From contig OZ024854.1 in NCBI GenBank assembly GCA_964017155.1, positions 20,212,601 through 20,276,600 on the forward strand: a stretch of 64,000 nt of DNA. The letters run 5' to 3'. A program made the position numbers and the translations under genes. The notes beneath the pieces are model-generated. The model saw nothing but the letters and a program-made list of their open reading frames with translations. It did no database searches and was not told where the DNA came from. Shown here in pieces: positions 1-12,846 of the stretch; the stretch's first letter is position 1, and every line of letters starts with the position of its first letter. This DNA is from Oasisia sp. SBJ-2009. Its lineage: Eukaryota > Annelida > Polychaeta > Sabellida > Siboglinidae.

Positions 1-735
1 TCTTGGGTTGATTACGGGAGGCCCTCGACGTAAATGTATCAACAGTCTTGGCTTGATTACGGGAGGCCCTCGACGTAAATGTATCAACAGTCTTGGCTTG
101 ATTACGGGAGGCCCTCTACGTAAATGTATCAAAAGTCTTGGCTTGATTACGGGAGGCCCTCGACGTAAATGTATCAACAGTCTTGGCTTGATTACGGGAG
201 GCCCTCGACGTAAATGTATCAACAGTCTTGGCTTGATTACGGGAGGCCCTCGACGTAAATGTATCAACAGTCTTGGCTTGATTACGGGAAGCCCTCGACG
301 TAAATGTATCAACAGTCTTGGCTTGATTACGGGAGGCCCTCGATGTAACTGTACCAACAGTCTTGGCTTGATTACGGGAGGCCCTCGACGTAAATGTATC
401 AACAGTCTTGGCTTGATTACGGGAGGCCCTCGACGTAAATGTATCAACAGTCTTGGCTTGATTACGGGAGGCCCTCGACGTAAATGTATCAACAATCTTG
501 GCTTGATTACGGGAGGCCCTCGACGTAAATGTATCAACAGTCTTGGCTTGATTACGGGAGGCCCTCGACGTAAATGTATCAACAGTATTGGCTTGATTAC
601 GGGAAGCCCTCGACGTAAATGTATCAACAGTCTTGGCTTGATTACGGGAGGCCCTCGATGTAACTGTACCAACAGTCTTGGCTTGATTACGGGAGGCTCT
701 CGATGTAACTGTATCAACAGTCTTGGCCTTGACCG
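1..735. repeat. 45-bp minisatellite, about 16 copies
   Basis: A 45-bp unit (core GGGAGGCCCTCGACGTAAAT) is repeated head to tail from the window edge, so the true left end is unseen. Since 45 is a multiple of three, the plus strand stays open and would encode a 15-residue repeat (GLITGGPRRKCINSL). Copies differ by single bases, and a variant with GATGTAACTGTACC recurs at about 340 and 655, which suggests a larger duplicated block. The open frame is a consequence of the period; I see no start context or splice signal that makes it a gene. Confidence 0.9.
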
Positions 736-1500
736 CATCCTTAGCGAGGGCAATACGCCCTATCGATTAATTATGTGAGTCCATCTGTTGTTTGAAAAGG
801 AATGCATAAATGGAATGAGATTAACTATATTGATCAACATGAAACTAAGTGCTTGTATTTTTGTATGTCATCGTGCTGTTATAATGTTTTATGATATTTT
901 ACCTCACAGCAATATCATAGAATACTGTCTCTTTATCGATTCTTTAAATTATGCATTAATAAAATGTCCGAGGTAGAGTAAATATGTTGTATAGGTGACA
1001 TAAACATTAATCACCACTAATGTGTGGTGATATTACCCCCTCCAATTCAGGTCTGAGGGAGTCGCTATCAGCTGGTGAAACTGATGGTTGCAGTCATGAT
1101 ATGAAACTCAACCGTAGGAAAAGCATGACGATACAAATTAATAAGTATATATTTAGGGAAAATCCTTTGCAACAAAACTAGATTTTCTATAGAATTTTTG
1201 CGTATAGTTTTCTATGGAATTCTATAGGATTTTTGCGTACTTTTCTATAAAATTCTATAGAATATTCTATAGGGTTTTTGAGTATAGGTTTCTATAGAAT
1301 TCCGTAGAATTGTTTCTGTAGAATATTCTATGGGATTTTTCGTATAGTTTTCTGTGGAATTCTATAATTTGTTATAGAATATTTTTGCTAAGGGAGTATT
1401 ATATATGAACAATGTTTGTCCTGTTGCATAAAACTAGACGGGAAGGAAATAAAAGAGTATAAAGTACCTAGCCCATATACAGGTATAATATTAATGCGTC
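736..1500. other. Non-coding AT-rich spacer
   Basis: No coding exon is recognised. A small hairpin (ATCACCAC / GTGGTGAT) sits near 1011-1032. Confidence 0.5.
1165..1390. repeat. Degenerate TCTATAGAATT-type tandem repeat
   Basis: Variants of TTTCTATAGAATTCTATAGG recur about ten times with irregular spacing, separated by TTTTTGCGTATAG-like linkers. The motif is close to palindromic. This looks like an old, decayed short-period satellite. Confidence 0.6.
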
Positions 1501-1524
1501 CGTGTCGCCAATTATAATATATAT

Positions 1525-1527
<3 letters not shown>

Positions 1528-1608
<81 letters not shown>
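1528..1608. repeat. (AT)n microsatellite
   Basis: Nearly pure AT dinucleotide run of about 80 bp. Confidence 0.95.
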
Positions 1609-1612
<4 letters not shown>

Positions 1613-1978
1613 CACGTGGTAATGTATTACTCAGGAAATTTTATATGTGCAGTAATGATATCAAATATAGGCCCTACTAATCATGTATAGGCCCTACATG
1701 TACGACCCAACCTTTGTTCACAGTATTTGTAATTAAATTAACCCCTGTAGGCTCTGGTATAACAATGAATTCAGAAAATGACATCGACTACCACTGCAGT
1801 GCGTCAGACACGTTAGCCGAAATATTTAAATGTACCACTCTTGCAAAGCAGCATAATTCGATTTTTGTTATAGAAATTTATGAAACGTTTTGATAATTCA
1901 CAAAATAAATTTTAGTTAATAGCAGTAGCTTTACTAGGTATGAACATTAGGTGAATTTCCAGGCCTATAATGTGATGG

Positions 1979-2085
1979 GTGTGTGTGTGCGTGTGAGCGT
2001 GCGTGCGTGTGTGTCTGTGTGTGTCTCTGTGTGTGTCTCTGTGTGTGTCTCTGTGTGTGTCTCTGTGTGTGTCTGTCTGTCTGTC

Positions 2086-2155
<70 letters not shown>
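1979..2155. repeat. Compound (GT)n / (GTCT)n microsatellite
   Basis: GTGTGTCTCT and GTCT runs pass into a pure (GT)n tract. It abuts the LINE fragment that follows. Confidence 0.95.
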
Positions 2156-2157
<2 letters not shown>

Positions 2158-3020
2158 GGAAACCAGAGGCTAGAAGATAGACGGCCGAATATCTCTGTAG
2201 TATTCGCCGACGACATACATAGTTCATAATAATTATGCGTTAATACACCACATGAGCAACAACAAATGCTACAATAATTAGCTGAAGGAAGTGAAAACCA
2301 GGGTCTGAAGATGAACAAGTCGAAGGCAAAGGTGATGATGAAAAACGACACATCAATATATGTCAACAACATTCAGATCGAGAACGTTGAAAGCTATGTA
2401 TCTACTAACTAGATCTACACGGGACAGAGATACAGCACCAGAGATAAAAAAAAACAAGACAAGAAGATTCAAAGAAGATTCACGGCCGGGTGGACAGCAT
2501 TCGCCAATCACCGCGACATTTTCAATGGCAACATTTGAACATATGCTTGAAGAGATGTCTACAACTCATATTATATACTTCTAGCAATGACATACGGTGT
2601 GGAAACATGGGCACTCACCACGCACCCAAGCAAAGAAGTACCTAGCAGTCGCACAAACAAAGAAGGAGAGGAGTATGTTAAACATCACATACCGGGACAG
2701 AAATACAAACATCTGGGCAAGAGAAAAGACAAAAGTCACAGACGTACGTGATTGAATAAGTCAGAAGACGGAAGTGGATCTGGGCAGGGCACGTCAGCAG
2801 GATACGAAATAACTTATGGACACTGCGTATCACCACCAAGTATCACCAACAAGGAAAAGACCTAGAGGCAGACCGACGAGACGGTGGAGAGGCGATCTAG
2901 ACGACTACTGGAAGGGTACCATCTGGCAGAGGATAGCGCAAGATAGGCAGATGTGGAAGTTGCATGCTGAGGCCTTCGCCCGACCACGAGACACTATGGC
3001 TGCACAATGATGATGATAAT
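2158..3020 (+). mobile_element. Decayed RTE-like LINE fragment (reverse transcriptase end)
   Basis: The plus strand, read with frameshifts, contains an RT catalytic motif (VVFADDI near 2200), then a GLKMNKSK-like block and the C-terminal tail with [19 protein letters not shown] and the ending [12 protein letters not shown] at 3010. A TGATGATGATAA tail follows, as expected for an RTE-type 3' end. A second copy with the same C-terminus lies at 54.1-55.6 kb. Stops and deletions in the middle show it is dead. RTE-type is inferred from the conserved C-terminal motif. Confidence 0.8.
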
Positions 3021-3052
3021 ATATTTTCAAATAAAGGCACGTGATACATCAA

Positions 3053-3054
<2 letters not shown>

Positions 3055-3123
<69 letters not shown>

Positions 3124-3128
3124 CATAG

Positions 3129-3168
<40 letters not shown>
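3055..3168. repeat. (AT)n microsatellite, interrupted
   Basis: Two long AT runs separated by a short CATAGACACACAC segment. Confidence 0.95.
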
Positions 3169-3170
<2 letters not shown>

Positions 3171-3458
3171 TATGATATATCACGTGCCATTATTTAAAAA
3201 TATAACTGTTGTATGGACCGATATATGTATGTATATTTATGGCTGAAATAAAGCACTGAAATGAATTGAATCGTATACACAGGTAATAACGATATCCAGT
3301 GCAACCAAACTTTACTTGACGAAAAAACCGGAAGTTAGATATCGCACATGCTCGGTGGTGAAACGATTTTCGCGCTGTTAACAATTGTTAACAAAAACTT
3401 TCAAGTTCTTTGATAATAGGCACTGCCACACATACTGTTTAGTGTCTAGACAAACAAC

Positions 3459-6400
3459 ATGTCTGCTGCCGATATAACAGATGTAAGTAACAATTATTTA
3501 TTAAAGATCGTGCTGTACATATAGATTGTACAACGCGGTAAAGTATCGTCCAGTAAAGAGTTCGTAGGCGTCAATGACCAGCCGTATTTGGTAAAATTAT
3601 TAAACTGATAGTTGAACTTGTAAACATATGTGACTCACTATATCACATTATACGTACGATCTACATCTGTCAATGGTTGAAATTTGTTTGTAAGGAAATA
3701 TTCGTTGAATAAGTAATAGGACCACAATGGAAATAAGTGCGTGCACTTTTTGTGTTATCCAAATATTTAAATGTACTTTGTATTTATATATTATGCATAT
3801 GTGTACAATGTTTTACATTTAATATTAAATAAATCAATCCCAAAAAAAAAAAGCTGTAATACAATGTAGGCTGCAAACATTGTAAACAAGCCGATTTTGG
3901 TTTTGTGCTGGCTAATCCTGTAAATTGTAATTGGTCCAATTGTAATATAATATTAATAAGGCTGTAAATGTACTTACAGATCAATAACAGGTGATCGTTA
4001 ATGTTTTGCATCGCATCTCATTGTCAGTTGTCTTTAGTTTATTATGGGGTATCATTTTTAAATACTAACACTCAATAACATTTATTAATGGTTATAAAAA
4101 ATAATTAATTTACAATAATTGTATTTAAAGAAACTCTCTAGAAAATGTAGAGAATTGTATTATCTTCTGGTATGTAAAGGCAGTGAACTTTTCTTTTCCA
4201 TTCACCGTGTTGATGTTGCTTGTTGTTACAATGTAGGTTTGCTTTGTTGTCCAACAGTTGGAAGAGTATAAAGCCTTTTGCAAGACACAGGTAAGTACGA
4301 AATGTCAAAGCTTTTCTGTATATATAATTAGATGTAAAGGCTTTACTTACATGGTATTTCTTTCAGCCACTTCTGTCCTTCTGCTTGGAGACAGACCTCC
4401 CACAATTAATCTTAAGAAAGTATTTTGTCTAATGTGTCACACCCTTATGATCGGGTGCTTGTCATCTGTATTGACTGAAGTGGGCGGGTCTCTGCATAAC
4501 GCTATGAGTTGGTGATGGAATGATGGGTGCCATGGTCTGGCAAATATGGCATGAGACTTTGGTCAACCTCTCGTGACACTATAAGACAGGTTTGGCATTC
4601 TTCAGTAAATTACATTGGCTTGGATATCGATGACATTGTATGAGTTTACTCTCTTTGATGGTACTGCACATCAGCTTCGTGGCATTTGGCTGTACATCAA
4701 CGTCTACCTGTACCAGAGACAAAGTGACAATTAATGTGGCTCTGACATGTATGATATTTGATATGTGATGACATATTTAGCAAAAGTAAATAATATAAAT
4801 TTTGTGAATTCACGTTATAAGATTTACATGCCACACATGTTATACTTTGCTCAGACCTGTTAAATTGAACATCTCTACTAATGTGGGAAACATTCAGCTA
4901 CATTATAAATAATATGTGATTGTACAAAAGAAAAGTCTCCACCACTAACTGTAGCTGGTACTCTCCATACAGCTGAGTGTGAAGAGTACCGGGATACATA
5001 TATGGATTGCCCATATAACTCAGCCACTTGGCAGGGACCCTGACAAGTTTATTCACTAGTTTTGTGAGTTATAAAGATACAAAGCAGTTTAAAAAATATA
5101 ATGTACACTGTAGTTACTTTATTTGTTATGTACATAATATTATATATATATAATTATATATATATATATAGGGTATGTATATGTAATGCAAAATCAGATG
5201 TTTCTAAGGAAATGACGTTAGGAGATAACCAGTTAAACTTTGCCACATCTTGTAAATATTTTGGACACCTCATTTTTAACTTGTCAGATGAGTCAGACAT
5301 TCAACTCAAAGTGACATGTACGCCAAGATAAATATATTTAATAAAAAAACACTTCTGTTCTACTACGGTAAAAATAAGCTATTTACAACATGTTTTGGTA
5401 ATATCTATAATGTCTGCGTTGTGGGTGAACTTTAAAAAACAATTATTTCCAGAAAATATTTGTTGACTTTTCTTATAACAATTCTTTCAGGATATTTAAC
5501 AATTGGCCCATGGGATGTAGGGCTAGGCACATGTTTGCTGTACTTAGCTAATGTCATCTCGGGTAAAGGCATCATTTGAAAGCCTAATAAATATTGTTAC
5601 TGTTTAGGAATTCCGTTATTCATAGCTTTAAATTTGTGTTATTTTTAAATTGCTGTACGACTGGGTCCTGGTTGTATATACTTTTTAAAACATGCTATTA
5701 TCATTGATATATGTTTTCATTTATTGACATACATTTGATCTGTTTTTACCGTTATACAGACAAGTCTGATATAAAATTGTATTTATCAAACATCATCCAA
5801 TGTATTTTTTCAAACTATACTGCATATAACACTTTTTTTAAATACACAATTGTTTAGGCACTTATCTTGTGAGTTATATACATATATGTTTATCTGATGT
5901 GCATGTAATATTAAAAATAAATGCATATATCAACTGCATTGATTTTACCTCTAGTTATACGGTGTACATGTACTTGTATTGTGTTTGCCATTATTTTGTA
6001 GTTGATTGGTTGTTTTTACTTTATGTTGTCTTTACTTTAGTTCATGAAGATTTGAGTTGTTATTTACATAATTACAATTTTGTAAATGTTGTATAATGAG
6101 AATTTATGAACATATATACTTTAAATCCATGTATAGTTTATAATTTAGTTTAAGTACTGTATTAAGTGTATTTATTTATTATTTTTACTAATGTCAAATA
6201 TAAGGTCAATAATAAGTCAATAATTTAAGTTAGTTGACTCGCTATAGTTAATGTCTTGTTAATTACATGATATGTCTTGTTAATTACTTGATATTTATGC
6301 TTGACAAATTAGATAAACATTTATAGATTAAGAAAAACTTAGATATTGACATACTTACTGTTTATTATTGTTACTGTTTATCTAGTAAATAAATAACATT

Positions 6401-9400
6401 TAATAAAAATTTAATATATAAACCCAAATTGATATGAGTCTGAGAACCAACAATTTTAATGAGTTTGAAGGCATTATGTAACTAATATACAGTGTATGTC
6501 AAATTCTGCATGTCGTACACATGTGTCAGTAATTTGTTCGTTTGTGAAATGATGATAACATTTTGTATTGTTTTTCTCTCAATGACCTGTTTATAATATT
6601 AATATATAGATTAATATTAAAGTATTACTGTAAATGTTTTGTCGGTTTTTTCTCAGGGTGAACAGCTAGTAAGGGTTGTATTCCCAAAGAAAGTGCTTGA
6701 GCTCAATGCCTTGTTGAATGTAAGTATTGCTATTATTATTGGGGGTCGGTTTTGGGATTTCTGATAAAAAGTATATTAAACAGCACAAAAACATTTGTAA
6801 TCTGTAAACTGTTACTGGCTATAATGTTCACTGATCATTTAATATTGTTAATGTTGTTAAGAATTGAGAAGGTATTGAAGAAGATCAGTAATGCGTCGCA
6901 ATTTTAGCTGACAATATCAATATCAAATACACTGTATATAGCTAATTGTAAATGAAACAACATTGTTTAACACCTTGCTGAAAGAATACCAGCATTGAGT
7001 GTGTATGCACAGACTATTATACATATATTGTTACTGCATGCAGTGATTTCTAATGCTTACATCACAAATCGTAAAGTTTCAGTTATGGTAAAGCGAAAGT
7101 TGTGCTCATTCATTTGAGCGCATGAGATGTGTTATGATGTTGCACTACTAAGGAATCATGCTTCTTTTGTCACAGTCGGAAAAGTTTAGTTCAGATCGCT
7201 TGCCGGATATCAAAGGTGACATCAACATCTCAGTGCCCGAACAGCTCATAGCAAATGAGATGTTGTTGGAGGTAGGCGTCTGTGGCGACTTGAATAATCT
7301 ACCAGGGGTAGTCACTTTGTACTTATTTGTTACTGGTCTTCATATGGTATGGTATGGTATGGTATGGTATGGTATGGTATGGTATGGTATGGTATGGTAT
7401 GGTATGGTATGGTATGGTATGGTATGGTATGGTATGGTATGGTATGGTATGGTATGGTATGGTATGGTATGGTATGGTATGGTATGGTATGGTATGGTAT
7501 GGTATGGTATGGTATGGTATGGTATGGTATGGTATGGTATGGTATGGTATACCACCTGGAATGCGTGATATAATAACTACTTTGTTTACAAAATAAAATT
7601 CCATTTTGTTTCATTTTAGTAACTGAACTGGTCATTGAAATTTACTGTGTGTAAGAAAATTTTAGCATTCATGACAATATTATGTGATTTTGTAAATATA
7701 GATAAACGACCTATACAACTCATAGAATGTCATAACTCATTGACCAAACCTATCTGTTTTGAACAATGTCCTAAAGTTTTCTTCAAATATCAGCATACTT
7801 TCTTATACTTTGAAACAAACTTGAATTCCAGTCATTCCTAGCTGCTATCTGTTCGAGTATTAGAACAGTGCATTGCTGATTATGTCTATGAAACCGTTTG
7901 TGAGGCAGTAAGATACAGTATTTTACACTACAGATGTGTCAAGTTGTCAACACTGAAATGCGAGTTGTGTACATCAATAACATTTGGCTACATTATTATC
8001 TCTTGTGAATATTGTTCCGTTTAGAGCAATACAACTATATATCAATATACCATAGTGCTAAGTGGTATTATTTAAAATGCACAACACATTGAGACCTTTT
8101 TCTCTCTGTTCAGCCATCACTAAAGAAGAGGAAGCACGACCCGAACTCAGTCACAGACGTCCCACTGCCAGGTATGGACAAGGGACTCGTACCGGTGGTT
8201 GTTAGTAAGGCTCTAGTCAGTCTTCCTAGCTACTCTGCTGTCAGGCAGCACTTTGCATCAGTCAGGTGTTACTGTCAGTCTTAGACTAGACATGATTTAA
8301 TGCTATTTGAATTATGCCAGAACAAACAAACGTTGGTGAATAGTCGCACTTTTTACTATTTTCCTTGAATTTTATGGATTACCAAATTTCTAGAAGGATT
8401 GTCGAATTGCATATACAGTAGTCCCCCTCTTATATGGCCAACCCTTCACCAAACCCAAAGTGGCTGTATAAGGCAGGTGGCCTCTGGTGAAGGGGAACCA
8501 TCAATAAAGTTTCGTGGCAAACTGGCTGTTCCCTTACAACTACACATGTACGCTGCCAACATTTGAGACATCTAATATTGCAACAATACCAGCTGCGTGG
8601 TGTCTTGCCAAAAATGATGTGTGTGTATGGTAGACCTTCGTTGTTTTATTGACTTGGATTAAAAATTGCAGTGTTTGACTGCAGATTGGTCACCAAGAGG
8701 GTTAAATCCTTTATGCCCCCGCTTGCCGCATTACCCGGGTGGCCACTGGTGAGGGGTAGTTTGTATTAGAAAGCACTAATGCAATGAAAATATGGCTGCA
8801 TAATATGGCCGTTGTTGGGGGGGAGGGGGGGGAGGCATACAACTATATTGGTAATCTGTTTGGGATACCAATATCTACCTTCAAATTGAACACTGCCTAT
8901 AAATAATATCTGTTTTGGTTCAACAAATTAAATATTTGTTTGCCTAGCATCAACTTGAAATATAGACATTTAGGAAAGACTAGTATATTTTGACATGTGC
9001 ATAATGTGTGTTTGTTGCAGTTTCAGCCTCCAGAGCCATGTTGATGCAACAGGCAACAGTTCCCTGTAACAAACATCTCGTAGAGCTGATCGACACCGTC
9101 AAACCCTGCATCAGAGAACTCATTGACCACGCCAATCTCGTGAGTTGTGTGCACTCAAATCACTCTCTACATACAGTGAAGCCTGTTCACGCTGTCACCT
9201 CCAAGAGACACCAGTCCACAATACAATATGTTTACAAAGAACACCTGAAGGTCCTAAATGGCTAGTCTCACAAAGTGTCTTGCGTGAAGGGTGGTGAAAC
9301 AAATTCACTGTTAAAATTATACTTCCATTCATGCAGATATATCTTAATCTTTAATACTGTATACAATTCCTAAGATGGCCACCATTCCATCTAAGGTTGA

Positions 9401-12400
9401 TTTTAAAATAATTTATTGTAGATGTGATGTTTTTAACGGATGTATAATGTCATTAAGATTTTGATGAAACTTGGAGAACTATTGGACATAACAAGTAAAC
9501 GTTGTCATCACCTGGACTGTAGCATTGAGGTTTAGCAGGCGTGGATCCCAAACAGCACTTGGTTCGTTGCAGATCAAGATGTGGATTGCCTACTTGATTC
9601 CACGGATAGAAGATGGCAACAACCGTCTCCGTCCAGGTAAAAACCAATTCCTGGTGTCAGCTGGTATAATGAATCTATGTGGCAAATTACAGTGTATGTC
9701 TGGGAAGTGAGCCATAAAAAGGCTGGCTTTTACTTTTAAAGATAAGTACTTACCCTGCTATTTTTTATTCATTTCTGGAAACAGGTTTTTATAACAGGAT
9801 CAAGTTCATTCTGCAAGAATCCTAATTGTGTCTGCCTTATTGGTACAAAACAAAACGTTTTGATTACCTTTGAACCATTTCTAATTGTATCAACTCGGTT
9901 TTTCATGCCGGATGTTACTATAATGTAACTACTTGCTAAGAAACAACATGTAAGTAATGGTTTGGTTTATTGTCTGGTCACTAGGAGGACACACTGTCTG
10001 AGGCCCGCCAGGTGGAGTCGGAAGCAGCCACATATCTCGATCAAATATCTCGCTATTTCATCACCCGTGGCAAAGTCATCTCGAAGATCGCCAAATATCC
10101 ACATGTGGTATGACATTCTTTATACAGTGAAATACGGTATATCTTTTTGATTTTTGTTCTCAAAATTATTTAAATAACATCGTCATTGGCCCTGCATTTA
10201 TGACATCTACCTCCAAAACGTTTAAGAGTTATTAAGGCATTAGCAATTCAGGACTTTTGACAATTTGTAACGAATAATTAAATTTTTTATGCATCTTTCT
10301 GTGTATTCATTAGTTAAACAAATGGTTCACACTGTTTATGGATATGGAAGTTCTCAAAAACTACATCTTTTGCCAAAAAATTATTCAAAACAATCGATAG
10401 ACAATATAATTTTTTTTTCTGGGTAGTTATGTTACCAAGTAAAGTAAATTGGTCAAAACAAGTTGTATTTGTAACACAAAAAGCACTTGAGTAACTGTTT
10501 ATATATTTTATCACCATATATTTTATCACCAACTGTAATTGGTATCATCAATAAATATTGGCATAACTGTATATTGTCAATAGTTTGCAAGGTTTTATTT
10601 TATTGGTATTCGTTTACTCCTACCATTACAGATTTTGCTAGTAATTTATAATATTGATACCTTTCACAAAGATTTTCTTTGCCAAAAAACACTGATTAAT
10701 TTGGGTTGTACCAGTATAATAAACAAACATCACTATGATGGTCACAGTATTAAAAATTTCCATGAATTTTATGGATTTCCAGATGGATTACCGAGTCCTG
10801 TGTGTTGGAAATCCGTCTGGGATACCAGATGTTTTACCTTAACATTGACCTTTGCACTGTAGTGTTAATAGTGTGAAATTGCTTATAATAAATATGTTTA
10901 CAGTATTTTCCTGGAAATATGTTCACATCTGAGCTGTTTTATTTGGACTGGTTCCAGGAAGATTACAGACGAACAGTGATTGAGCTTGATGAGAAGGAGT
11001 TTATCAGTATGCGACTGGTCCTGTGTGAACTGAGAAACCAGTATGTGAGTATCCCATGGACTGATGTTTTACTTCTCCGCTGCCAACCAGGCCTATAACC
11101 TGAGCAAATATTGCGGGTCTGTCAAAGGATTTAAACGCCCAACAATGTGGTTTGCCCTTTTTGGGTGTCTTTCTGTTTAACCACCTCCGTTCGTTTGACA
11201 GTGGGCCTTCCTGTGTATGCATGCATTATACTTAGCACCCCTCATTTCCCATCAGCAGTACCTTTACTTTGACAGCTTAATTGGCTTCCAGTCACCTTCA
11301 AAATAAAGCAGCTAGCCACCATTACATATTGTACCCTTTGTAGTTTGTACACACCAACTGTCATTGGTCTCTTGCGTTGGTTTTCAACTTTTTGTTCATG
11401 TTGCTACATTTGGCATGCGAGTTCTCTGAGGAACTGGAATGAACCCCCAAATTACCTTGAAAGGCGTTAAACCAACTCCGCACACAGGTTGGCCAGTCGA
11501 GAGCTAAAATAGGTTTCATTTCAACTACCCGGAGAATTGTGACTGTCAGACTGCTAGCCAGACCACGCAGCATCTCCTGTCTGCGAGTTGGTGGAGAGTG
11601 CTCTGCATGCAACATTACGATGGCCAATGATCTCCATCAAATGTGCCAAATACTGGGAGAAATTTATATAGGCTGGTGGACGGACACGAATGAGTGAACC
11701 TTGAAGTCATCTAAAACTGTAGTCAATACTGTTACACAAACACTTCTATATTTGAAGTTACATTCCCACCCTGAATTTGTGATGGCCCAAGATGACTCAT
11801 GTATGCCCATTCATTATTTTATCCTCATAATTCTTGGTTGGTTGCCTCTCTGTGGTCAGATCACTGACACCGTAGTACATTCCACATACGTCATCTTGCT
11901 TGTTACTGTGCATTCTGATGTCCACTGTCACAGGTCACTGGTCTTCTATCCTGTTTGCTCCTGAAATGCTCCGTACCTGCGTTTTCTCCCAACTTGCAAC
12001 CTCTATTGCTGAAGTGTCACAGTTTCCAGTTCAAACAGCTAGCGCTATGCACCATCTTTATATATGCCATTTCGCTTTCTTTGATAGTTTGATAGGTGCA
12101 CATAGCCAGTCTTCAACCTGTGTGTCTGCTACCCAACCCCAGAGACTTGCCATGGCAGCCTTCTGTAACATATCTCAGACACCTCGCAGCAACCAATGCC
12201 TTGAATCCTTATTACTTCTCAGTCTGGTGTATGTCTAGTATGGCTAGTTTTCCCTATCTGGATATATAAACAAATTGTAGGCTGACAGTGATGTCAAATG
12301 TGGCATGGTACTCGACACAGTAACATTCTTATGAGCACTTAAGCATAATTTTACTCTTTAAAATCTCCTTTGGCTCAGTTATCTTGTACACTGAAGTGTC

Positions 12401-12846
12401 AACACTTGGATGGATGGTCTGTGATGGAACCGACAGGCGGCCATCTTAACAAAATAACAAGGAAATGATGGGTGAAGCTAATTACTCACCGTGAAGGCCC
12501 TTATCTACAAGTGGTTGGCCTAATCTTCCCCCGCCACTTGCAATCTAGGGCACATCCACATAGACCCTACCTGGGTGGAGCTGATTGCAACACAACTATT
12601 CCTTACTAACCATCACCACCATAGTTCAGTGTTCTCTAAACAACTATCATCAGTCTCGTGAGATCTGTGACATACTCTCGCTATGAGATCTGTTCTTGTC
12701 ATGAGTTAAGAATAACAACTAGCAAAAGATTCATAATTTCTACAGGCTCTTGTACTTTTTTGCAGTCGAGCCTCCATGACTTGATCATAAAGAACCTGGA
12801 CAAGATCAAGAAGCCTCGAAACGCGAACACAGACAACATGTACTAG
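3459..12846 (+). CDS. PSME3: Proteasome activator PA28/REG, gamma-type (PSME3-like), ten exons with one frame lesion
   Basis: This is the 11S activator subunit; family members form a heptameric ring that caps the 20S proteasome and opens its gate without ATP. Exons read as 3459-3482, 4258-4290, 6657-6719, 7176-7271, 8114-8171, 9021-9139, 9573-9636, 9985-10107, 10958-11044 and 12766-12846. All borders are GT-AG, and phases agree except at exon 7/8. Recognisable blocks are FPKKVLELN, the basic KKRKHD linker (nuclear-signal-like, as in gamma types), LVELIDTVKP, MWIAYLIPRIEDGNN (activation loop), YLDQISRYFITRGKVISKIA, EDYRRTVIELDEKEF and a C-terminus ending in NMY. Exon lengths total 748 nt; adding 5 nt gives 753, or 250 residues, near the 254 of human PSME3. 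Exon 1 starts with MSAADITD. Intron 4 carries a (GGTAT)n array. The gamma assignment over alpha/beta rests on the linker and invertebrate context. Confidence 0.93.
5165..5480 (+). mobile_element. LINE reverse-transcriptase fragment in a PSME3 intron
   Basis: Plus-strand reading gives NFATSCKYFGHLIFNLSDES followed by DIQLKV. This matches the block found late in many non-LTR RT domains (V..yKYLGh.i...l.Dd.DI). The frame breaks soon after. Only a fragment is visible and its clade is unclear. Confidence 0.55.
7344..7550. repeat. (GGTAT)n pentanucleotide array, about 41 copies
   Basis: An essentially perfect array of about 207 bp in PSME3 intron 4, starting 70-odd bases after the exon 4 donor. 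On the sense strand every unit contains GTATGG, the same hexamer as the exon 5 donor. Open frames through it are artefacts. Confidence 0.97.
8417..8830. repeat. Possible MITE in PSME3 intron 5
   Basis: The left side reads CAGTAGTCCCCCTCTTATAT followed by GGCC. The right side, reverse-complemented, has a C-rich run and then GGCCATATTATGCAG. These resemble imperfect terminal inverted repeats. No target-site duplication was confirmed. Confidence 0.35.
9573..9636 (+). other. PSME3 exon 7 with apparent 5-nt deletion in the activation loop
   Basis: The exon reads IKMWIAYLIPRIEDGNN and then CGTCTCCGTCCAG before the donor. In the frame as given this is RLRP. Shifted by one base it gives VSVQ, which is what PA28 proteins carry after NNFG. 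The bases for Phe-Gly appear lost (5 nt), immediately after 9623. Exon 8 continues correctly only in the shifted frame; read literally, the frame hits TGA five codons later. An assembly error, an allelic lesion or true decay are all possible. Confidence 0.8.

Noticed and set aside
7158..7568. 136-codon ORF containing WYGMVWYG repeats
   Set aside because: Real PSME3 exon 4 read through into its intronic (GGTAT)n array.
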